DNA from: Posidoniimonas polymericola
Lineage (GTDB): Bacteria; Planctomycetota; Planctomycetia; Pirellulales; Lacipirellulaceae
Length of the DNA stretch: 64,000 nt
NCBI RefSeq assembly: GCF_007859935.1
Contig: NZ_SJPO01000001.1
Location: forward strand, 975,301-1,039,300
Reading direction: 5' to 3'
In this document: piece after piece, positions 58,017-64,000 of the stretch
Numbering within the stretch: the first letter of the stretch is position 1
How the letters are laid out: each line of letters opens with the position of its first letter
Program-made: the position numbers and the translations under genes
Notes under the pieces: model-generated
Database searches by the model: none
Told to the model about the DNA's origin: nothing
What the model saw: only the letters and a program-made list of their open reading frames with translations

Positions 58017-60734
58017 ATGACTGCCTTGGTTGCTACCCCACTGCGCGCCGCCCTGTTGATGACGCTTGGACTGGTGTCCCTCGAGGCGCACGCCGATCCG
58101 CTTCGGGTCGACCGCGTCACGTGCGAGTACGCCGAAAACCCGCTGGGCGTCGATGTCCCCGCGCCGCGGCTGACTTGGAAGCTCGAGAGCGACCAACGCA
58201 ACCAGCGGCAGACCGCCTACGAGGTGCTGGTCGCCAGCAGCCGTGCGTTGCTCAACCAGAACCAGGGCGACCTCTGGTCGTCCGGCAAAGTCGCGTCTGA
58301 CGAGACCGTGCTGATCCCGTACGACGGGGAAGAACTCGAGTCGTCGCAGCCCGTGTTCTGGAAGGTCCGCGTCTGGAACCAGGCCGACGAGCCAAGCGAA
58401 TGGAGCGAGCTGGCCCAGTGGACCATGGGCGTGCTCGACGAGGACGATTGGCGGGGCGAGTGGGTGGTCGCGCCGTGGGAGAGCGAGTCGGTGCTGCTCC
58501 GCAAGGACTTCACCGTGAAGCCGGGTCTTAAGCGGGCGGTCGCCCACGTGTGCGGGCTGGGTCACTACGAGCTGACGCTCAACGGCCACAAGTCGGGCGA
58601 GGCGCTGCTAGCCCCCGGCTGGACCAAGTACAACCGCACCTGCCTGTACGAGACCCACGACATCACCCGTATGTTGCAGGAGGGCGCCAACGCGGCCGGC
58701 GTCGCGCTCGGCGACGGCATGTACCACACCGAACGCCGCAACCGCTTCAGCAAGTTCCAGGGCACGTTCGGCCCCAAGCGGCTGATCGGCCAGATCGAGC
58801 TGTGGTACGAGGACGGCTCGCACGAGGTGGTCGCGACCGACGCCTCGTGGCGGGTCTCGCGGGGGCCCACCACTTACAACGACATCTACGGCGGCGAGGA
58901 CTACGACGCCCGACTGCTCGAGGCAGGGTGGGACTCGCCCGGCTTCGACGCCGGCCACTGGGACCACGCCGTGCTTTTGGTGCGGCCCGGCGGGAAGCTC
59001 CGTGGGCACACGTTCAGCGCGCCGCCGCTGCAGGCGATCGAGTCGATCGAGCCGGTCGCCGTCCAAACGCTCAGCCCGACACGCGACGTCATTGACCTCG
59101 GCCAGAACACCTCGTACATGCCGCGGATCCGAGTCAGCGGCCCTGCCGGCAGCACGGTCCGGCTGACTCACGCCGAGATCGTCAACGACGATGGCAGCAT
59201 CAACCGCGGCACCTGCGGCGGCAACCGCGGCCCCGCCTACTGGCAGTACACCAAGGCGACCGACCAGCCCGAGGAGTGGTTTCCGCGGTTCTTCTACGCC
59301 GGCTGCCGCTACCTGCAGCTCGACAAGCTACCGGCCGAGGAGGGCGGTAAGCTGCCGTCGCTCGACAAGATCGAGGGCGTGGTGGTCCACTCCATCGCGG
59401 CGCCGACCGGCGAGTTCCGCTGCTCCAGTGATCTGTTGAATCAAGTTCGCGAAGTTGTCCGCTGGGCCCAGCGGTCGAACATGGTGTCGGTGCTTACCGA
59501 CTGCCCGCACCGCGAGAAGCTCGGCTGGCTGGAGCAGTACCACCTGAACGGCCCGGCGATCCGCTACGAGTTCGACGTCGCGCCGATCCTGATCAAGGGG
59601 ATGCGGGACATGGCCGACTCGCAGACCGACGACGGGCTGATCCCGAACATTGCGCCGGAGTACGTCAAGTTTCCGGGCACGTTCCGCGCGGCCGCCGAGT
59701 GGGGCGCCGCGTTGATCCTCGTGCCGTGGCAGCACTACCAGGCGACCGGCGACTCCAAGCCGCTGGCCGACTACTACGACGTCATGCAGCGGTACATGCA
59801 GTACCTCGACTCCAAGGCCGATGGCTACCTGCTCGACGAGGGCCTGGGCGACTGGTACGACCTCGGTCCCGCCGACCGGCCGGGCCACGCGCAGCTCACG
59901 CCGCCGCAGGTGACCGCCACCGCGTTCTACTTCCTCGACGCTAAGCGGATGGCCCAGATCGCCGAGCTGCTCGGCAAGCAGGACGACGCCCGCCGCTACC
60001 AAGACCTCGCCGCTGCGATCCGCGAGGCGTGGCTCGCCGAGTTCCGTCATGAGGATGGCTCGTACGCGACAGACTCACAATGCTCCAATGCCATCGCGCT
60101 GTGGATGGGCCTGGCCCGCGAGGACGAACGCCAGGCGGCCCTCGCCGCGCTCATCCAGGACATCCGCGACCGCGGCGACGCGCTCACCGCCGGCGACGTC
60201 GGCTGGCGGTACGAGATCCAGTCCCTCGCCGACGCCGGCCGCAACGACGTCCTGTACGACCTGTTCACCAACCCCAACAAGCCCGGCTACGCGATGCTGA
60301 TCGGCAAGGGCGTCACGAGCCTCACCGAGGCCTGGGACGCCAACCGCCACTCCTCGCACAACCACTTCATGCTCGGCCACATCACCGAGTGGTTCTACAA
60401 GGACCTGGTCGGCATTGGCCCCGACCCGACCGCGCCCGGCTATCGCAACGTGCTGATCAAGCCGCAGCCGGTCGACCAGATCGACTGGGCCGAAGGCTCG
60501 TACGACTCGATCCGCGGCCCGGTCCGCGTCCGCTGGGAGCGGGAGGGCCCGCGGTTCCTCCTCGAGGCCGACTTGCCACCCAACACCACGGCCACGATCC
60601 ATCTCCCCGGTGGCGACCTGACCGAGGGCGTCCGGCCCGCCGCCGAGAGCGAAGGCGTGCTGTCGGTCGAGCAGCGGGATGGCCGCAACGTCGTGCGGGT
60701 TGGCTCGGGCAGCTACGCGTTTGTCGTCGAGTAG
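58017..60734 (+). CDS. Alpha-L-rhamnosidase, GH78, standard form
   Basis: 905 aa with a signal peptide ending SLEAHA. N-terminal NPLGVDVPAPRLTWKLES, lectin-like jelly roll (GHYELTLNGHKSGEALLAPG, GDGMYHTERRNRF) and a catalytic barrel with TDCPHREKLGWLEQ (about 494-507) and Glu771 in TSLTEAWD, the acidic residues expected for GH78. It lacks the extra jelly roll of the 16.6-kb paralogue and the lipobox, so the two probably differ in location and substrate. The start follows the esterase stop by 9 nt, with GAAGAG directly upstream. Confidence 0.93.
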   Translation: MTALVATPLRAALLMTLGLVSLEAHADPLRVDRVTCEYAENPLGVDVPAPRLTWKLESDQRNQRQTAYEVLVASSRALLNQNQGDLWSSGKVASDETVLIPYDGEELESSQPVFWKVRVWNQADEPSEWSELAQWTMGVLDEDDWRGEWVVAPWESESVLLRKDFTVKPGLKRAVAHVCGLGHYELTLNGHKSGEALLAPGWTKYNRTCLYETHDITRMLQEGANAAGVALGDGMYHTERRNRFSKFQGTFGPKRLIGQIELWYEDGSHEVVATDASWRVSRGPTTYNDIYGGEDYDARLLEAGWDSPGFDAGHWDHAVLLVRPGGKLRGHTFSAPPLQAIESIEPVAVQTLSPTRDVIDLGQNTSYMPRIRVSGPAGSTVRLTHAEIVNDDGSINRGTCGGNRGPAYWQYTKATDQPEEWFPRFFYAGCRYLQLDKLPAEEGGKLPSLDKIEGVVVHSIAAPTGEFRCSSDLLNQVREVVRWAQRSNMVSVLTDCPHREKLGWLEQYHLNGPAIRYEFDVAPILIKGMRDMADSQTDDGLIPNIAPEYVKFPGTFRAAAEWGAALILVPWQHYQATGDSKPLADYYDVMQRYMQYLDSKADGYLLDEGLGDWYDLGPADRPGHAQLTPPQVTATAFYFLDAKRMAQIAELLGKQDDARRYQDLAAAIREAWLAEFRHEDGSYATDSQCSNAIALWMGLAREDERQAALAALIQDIRDRGDALTAGDVGWRYEIQSLADAGRNDVLYDLFTNPNKPGYAMLIGKGVTSLTEAWDANRHSSHNHFMLGHITEWFYKDLVGIGPDPTAPGYRNVLIKPQPVDQIDWAEGSYDSIRGPVRVRWEREGPRFLLEADLPPNTTATIHLPGGDLTEGVRPAAESEGVLSVEQRDGRNVVRVGSGSYAFVVE

Positions 60735-60856
60735 TTGGCCGCAACGGGCGCAACCGCCGAAGCCGCTGCTGCGGGCGGCGCTCGCGAGTGGAACCGAGCA
60801 GCGCGTCGGCGCATAATGATCCGTTCCGGCAACCGCTTCTCTCCGAAGGACCACCG

Positions 60857-62455
60857 ATGCCCGCTAGGATCCTGCTGTCGTTGTTCGCGCTGACGGTTCT
60901 GTGTCCCGCGTGGGGCGTCGCCGCCGAACCGGCGCCCTCCAAGCGGCCGAACATCCTGTTCATCTTCTCCGACGACCACGCTCCGCACGCGATCGGCGCC
61001 TACAACGGCTGGCTCAAGTCGGTCGACCCGACGCCCAACATCGACCGCCTCGCCCAGCAGGGCATGCTGTTCGAGAACAGCTTCTGCACCAACTCCATCT
61101 GCGGGCCGAGCCGCGCGGTGATCCTCACCGGCAAGCACAGCCACATCAACGGCTTCATGAACAACGGCAACCGCTTCGACGGCGGGCAGCCGACCCTGCC
61201 GAAGTACCTGCGGGCCGCCGGTTACCAGACCGCCCTCTACGGCAAATGGCACCTGAAGAGCCGACCGCAGGGCTTTGACGACTGGAAGATCCTGTCGGGG
61301 CAGGGGCTCTACTACAACCCCGACTTCCAGACGCCCGACGGCCGCGTCACGGTCCAGGGCTACTGCACCGACATCGTCACCGACATGGCGGTCGACTGGA
61401 TGACCAACCAGCGCGACGCCGACAAGCCGTTCCTCCTGATGTGCCAGCACAAGGCGCCGCACCGCAACTGGATGCCGCCGCCCCGCTACCTTAACCTGTA
61501 CGACGGCGTCACGATCCCCGAGCCCGACACGCTGTTCGACCAGTGGACCGACAACGCCTCGCCCGCCCGGGCGCAGGAGATGGAGGTCGACCGCCACATG
61601 GACCTGGCGTGCGACCTGTTTGTTGGACTCACGCCGGACTACCAGGCGCCGGCGGACGGCAAGTCGCGCGACCAGTCCGCCGCGGTGAACCTCAAGCGCT
61701 TCACGCCCGAGCAGCTCGCCGCCTGGAACGCCGCGTGGGGCCCCAAGGACGAGGAGTTCCGCCGCCAGAACCCGCAGGGCAAGGACCTCGTGCGGTGGAA
61801 GTACCAGCGCTACGCCAAGAACTACCTGCGCTGCGTCCGCACCGTGGACGACAGCGTCGCCCGACTGATGCAGACGCTCGACGAGCTCGGCATCGCCGAC
61901 AACACGATCGTCGTCTACTCCTCCGACCAGGGGTTCTACATCGGCGACCACGGCTGGTACGACAAACGCTGGATGTACGAGGAGTCGCTCAAGATGCCGC
62001 TGATCGTCAAGTGGCCCGGCGTGGCCAAGCCCGGCTCACGCGATCGGCATCTTGTGCAGAACCTCGACTACGCCGAAACCTTCCTCGACGCCGCCGGCGT
62101 CAAGATCCCGGCCGACATGCAGGGCCGCTCACTCGCGCCGCTGCTACGCGGCGAAACGCCCAACAACTGGCGGGACGCCATCTACTACCACTTCTACGAG
62201 TACCCCGGCGTGCACATGACCGCCCGGCACTACGGCATCCGCGACCAGCGCTACAAATTGATCTACTTCTACCAGCAGGACGAGTGGGAGTTCTACGACC
62301 TTGAGCAGGACCCCGATGAACTGACCAACGCCTATGGCGATCCCCGCTACGCCCAGCAGATCGCCGACATGAAGCAGCGGCTGACCCAGCTCCGCGAGCA
62401 CTACGGCGATGGAACCGGCGACGCGCCGCCGATCACCACGGCCGCCAACTTCTAA
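60857..62455 (+). CDS. Type I sulfatase (formylglycine-dependent), exported
   Basis: 532 aa from ATG 60857, with GAAGGA 6 nt upstream; the longer frame to 60080 overlaps the rhamnosidase gene. The signal peptide ends WGVAAE. Metal site DDH (39-41), the formylglycine motif CGPSRAVILTG with Cys82 as modified residue, and SDQGFYIGDHGWYDKRWMYEE near the active site are all present. It hydrolyses sulfate esters, probably on a sulfated polysaccharide, and needs a sulfatase-maturating enzyme encoded elsewhere. It ends the plus-strand run; a sulfated target suggests a marine or brackish substrate. Confidence 0.94.
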   Translation: MPARILLSLFALTVLCPAWGVAAEPAPSKRPNILFIFSDDHAPHAIGAYNGWLKSVDPTPNIDRLAQQGMLFENSFCTNSICGPSRAVILTGKHSHINGFMNNGNRFDGGQPTLPKYLRAAGYQTALYGKWHLKSRPQGFDDWKILSGQGLYYNPDFQTPDGRVTVQGYCTDIVTDMAVDWMTNQRDADKPFLLMCQHKAPHRNWMPPPRYLNLYDGVTIPEPDTLFDQWTDNASPARAQEMEVDRHMDLACDLFVGLTPDYQAPADGKSRDQSAAVNLKRFTPEQLAAWNAAWGPKDEEFRRQNPQGKDLVRWKYQRYAKNYLRCVRTVDDSVARLMQTLDELGIADNTIVVYSSDQGFYIGDHGWYDKRWMYEESLKMPLIVKWPGVAKPGSRDRHLVQNLDYAETFLDAAGVKIPADMQGRSLAPLLRGETPNNWRDAIYYHFYEYPGVHMTARHYGIRDQRYKLIYFYQQDEWEFYDLEQDPDELTNAYGDPRYAQQIADMKQRLTQLREHYGDGTGDAPPITTAANF

Positions 62456-62501
62456 AGCGTTCCGGCGGTGAGGGATTTTGTCCTGGAGTTCTGACCCACT
62501 C

Positions 62502-62603
62502 GGGACAAAAGTCGCCGCCGCGCGCCGCCACACTATTTGGTTTCGCACTGCGATAGCAGCGCCGACGGCCTGCTGGCCGGTAGCCGCCCGCCGACTTTTG
62601 TCC
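62502..62603. repeat. MITE-like unit 1 with GGGACAAAAGTCG ends
   Basis: Terminal inverted repeat GGGACAAAAGTCG (62502-62514) and CGACTTTTGTCC (62592-62603), enclosing 77 nt. Confidence 0.75.
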
Positions 62604-62627
62604 ACCAAAACGGGAAATCGATTCCTA

Positions 62628-62730
62628 GGGACAAAAGTCGCCTCCTAGCGCCGGCCGTCGTGGCCGTAACTCGTTTTCGTGGCGTTGGTTGCGTAAAGCT
62701 CCTCGTGTTAGGACGCCCGACTTTTGTCCC
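62628..62730. repeat. MITE-like unit 2 with GGGACAAAAGTCG ends
   Basis: Perfect 13-nt terminal inverted repeat (62628-62640 and 62718-62730), again enclosing exactly 77 nt. The interior shows loose similarity to the reverse complement of unit 1 (a CCGGCC...GGCCGT stretch). Confidence 0.75.
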
Positions 62731-62892
62731 CTTCTGCTCGTAGCGGGGGACAAGACTCTCTCGCGAGAGCGCCTCGCCAATCGGTCCAGGAAGCGACCCC
62801 GGAGCCGATGGGCGTCCCCCTATTGGATCACGCTGGGGCGCCTCTCGCCACAAGAATCCGGCGGAATAGCGATAGCGAACGCGAGTCGAAAA

Positions 62893-63086
62893 CGGGGACT
62901 GGCTCGCCGCGCCGGCTGAGTTGGGAACCAGTCTCCGCGTCGACGCGTCGTGCCTGTCCCCCTTTTCGACGGACCATCAGATAAGCCGGTTGCCCCGGGG
63001 CGCCGCTTGAAAGGGGGACAGGTACTCGACCGCGGTTGCGCCGCAGCCAAGGAAGGGTTGGCCGCGCAGTCGAGAGCCAGTCCCCG
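62893..63086. repeat. Nested inverted-repeat element with CGGGGACTGGCTC ends
   Basis: Perfect 13-nt arms CGGGGACTGGCTC (62893-62905) and its complement (63074-63086). Nested inside is a second perfect 13-nt pair, CCTGTCCCCCTTT (62954-62966) and its complement (63010-63022). The right end recurs at 63785. Confidence 0.7.
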
Positions 63087-63331
63087 GGTCAAGCTCACCT
63101 GATGCTGCTGTAGCGTTTGAACTCGCTAGCCGTGGGCATTCGCTTCGCTGCCGCCCACATTACGCCGGAAGAGCCATACGTTTGACTTGTCCTTCAATAG
63201 ATGGGCATACTTGCAGTGACGTCCAATCGCAGGCTTGGTGTCATTGCCACGCTCGTGTGGCAATGCTGAACATGGGTCAGATGCCCACGCGAGCGTCATG
63301 CACGGCGCCCAGCTGCGCGGTTCTTCTAGGC

Positions 63332-63739
63332 ATGGCAATGGGAAGAGAGATGCGGCACAAGTTCAATCAAAAGAACACTCAGTCTATGAGGGTACTTTCG
63401 GACACCGTGCGTGATGGTGTGCTGAGAGCGGAAGATATCACTTACGATGCGTCAGAGAAGAAGTCAGTCATTAGCTTGAAGATTCCGAACTTCACTGAAC
63501 CGAGTCGGTGGACCACTTGTGCTGCAACGCTCTCGGAAACAGGTTGGCATTTGGCTTGTAGGGTTGAATTCAACGGCGTCAATAGCGTTGCAACCCATCT
63601 GCTGAAGGGGCACAACGAGTCTATGATCTTTTCTGTCGGAGGTATTCTTGCTGTAAATGAATCGCTACGTATTGATACTTACGATGGTCTTGAGGTAACG
63701 ATAAGCGGAGATGATATCGATGGAGTCTTGGTCTGCTAG
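63332..63739 (+). CDS. Unknown small protein, AT-richer than the rest of the window
   Basis: 135 aa if started at ATG 63332; the frame is open from 63182, and ATG 63338 or 63350 (just after GGAAGAGAG) are alternatives. The body looks like a beta-rich domain (VISLKIPNFTEPSRW, GWHLACRVEFNGVNSVATHL, LRIDTYDGLEVTISGDDIDG). No signal peptide and no family recognised. Base composition is clearly lower in GC than its neighbours, and direct repeats flank it, which suggests recent acquisition or a non-essential cargo gene. It could also be non-coding. Confidence 0.5.
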   Translation: MAMGREMRHKFNQKNTQSMRVLSDTVRDGVLRAEDITYDASEKKSVISLKIPNFTEPSRWTTCAATLSETGWHLACRVEFNGVNSVATHLLKGHNESMIFSVGGILAVNESLRIDTYDGLEVTISGDDIDGVLVC

Positions 63740-63784
63740 AGGCATACAACCGCGGCCACGTCACAACCAAGGCAGTGATCGGCA

Positions 63785-63818
63785 GCGCAGTCGAGAGCCA
63801 GTCCCCGTTTCAAGCTCA
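63785..63818 (+). repeat. Direct-repeat copy of the 63064-63097 sequence
   Basis: The 22 nt starting GCGCAGTCGAGAGCCAGTCC at 63785 are identical to those at 63064; after a 3-nt stretch that differs, TCAAGCTCACCT is again identical. The two copies are 721 nt apart and bracket the AT-richer gene. The rest of the window end (to 64000) shows no gene. Confidence 0.8.
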
Positions 63819-64000
63819 CCTGGCGCTGCTATTCTGAGATCGTAGCCCATCGGTTGTAGGTTTGACCTTGTTCGCGATGGGCGTTCGCCTCGGCGGGTAG
63901 CACTGACGCAACATGCCCTAGGGTGGCACTTTACGCCGTTAACCCTCTGACAGTAGTAAGATTGGTCTTGATGCGGTGGCTTGGTCGCCTTAGAGGCGGT

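Larger units (their letters stand above)
62456..63331. other. Non-coding repeat mosaic, 876 nt
   Basis: No credible gene: frames here are short and without codon bias. The region is packed with inverted repeats annotated separately (62502-62603, 62628-62730, 62893-63086), with GGGGAC as a common element at arm ends. The part 63100-63331 has few repeats and may hold the promoter of the next gene. Confidence 0.7.

Noticed and set aside
55431..58589. 1052-codon minus-strand frame
   Set aside because: Longest antisense frame here, opposite the esterase and GH78 genes. It spans several real genes and their junctions and has only composition-driven sequence.
62537..62984. Short open frames (68-86 codons)
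   Set aside because: They run through inverted repeats and lack ribosome-binding sites or protein-like composition.
62456..63100. Possible CRISPR array
   Set aside because: Repeats alternate in orientation and occur as inverted pairs with unequal spacing between pairs; no direct repeat-spacer periodicity and no cas genes.

Overview
The window is GC-rich, almost fully coding DNA from a planctomycete, most likely of the order Pirellulales. The assignment rests on gene content: two DUF1559 proteins with prepilin-like N-termini, a DUF1549/DUF1553 cytochrome-type protein next to a DUF1501 Tat protein, a PEP-CTERM protein, a Trp-rich W-x-x-G-x-W repeat protein, Tat-exported Gfo/Idh/MocA and DUF6807 proteins, and membrane proteins starting with an F-x-L/M-R motif. 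Many genes lack a clear Shine-Dalgarno site. I found no rRNA, tRNA or CRISPR array.

Layout. 0-1 kb: nrfH and the start of nrfA (nitrite ammonification), minus strand. 1.2-9.7 kb: ordinary chromosomal genes (W-repeat exported protein, guaB, a membrane-anchored unknown, a PEP-CTERM protein, two paralogous membrane proteins, a TrkA-C membrane protein). 9.8-22.5 kb: a XylR-type regulator, then a plus-strand run of dehydrogenase, Gfo/Idh, DUF6807, sodium:solute symporter, a large GH78 rhamnosidase, an orphan histidine kinase and a small conserved protein. 22.5-47.3 kb: a long minus-strand block for sugar uptake and catabolism. 47.8-62.5 kb: a plus-strand run of exported proteins for complex glycans (sialidase-like, DUF1559, DUF1553, DUF1501, sugar-binding protein, esterase, GH78, sulfatase). 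62.5-64 kb: a mosaic of inverted repeats around one AT-richer unknown gene.

How the genes fit together. The minus-strand block (about 27-42 kb) holds a ribose-type ABC importer with a DUF2291 partner, an FGGY kinase, a split transketolase, an L-fucose-isomerase-like protein, a four-carbon-acid-sugar (DUF1537) kinase, a RuBisCO-like protein that keeps the RuBisCO catalytic and metal-binding residues, a divergent Asp/Glu-racemase-family protein and a BASS symporter. FGGY kinase plus split transketolase, and DUF1537 kinase plus RuBisCO-like protein, are the signatures of two different known D-apiose routes (via apulose 4-phosphate, and via 3-oxo-isoapionate 4-phosphate). Flanking genes would release rhamnose, fucose-type and esterified or sulfated sugars, so a pectin-like branched substrate (rhamnogalacturonan II or apiogalacturonan) is my working hypothesis. 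It is an inference: no apionate lactonase, apionate oxidoisomerase or cytosolic apiose dehydrogenase was recognised here.

A second theme is repeats. All four gaps of over 130 bp in the 27-40 kb block that are not otherwise explained, plus the one upstream of the pectate-lyase-like gene and one at 14.7 kb, carry a member of one inverted-repeat family (arms like CCACGAAAAGGCACAAAG). Two REPIN-like twin hairpins lie at 8.8 and 13.6 kb, the second inside a coding region. The 62.5-63.1 kb region holds several precise 13-nt inverted-repeat pairs.
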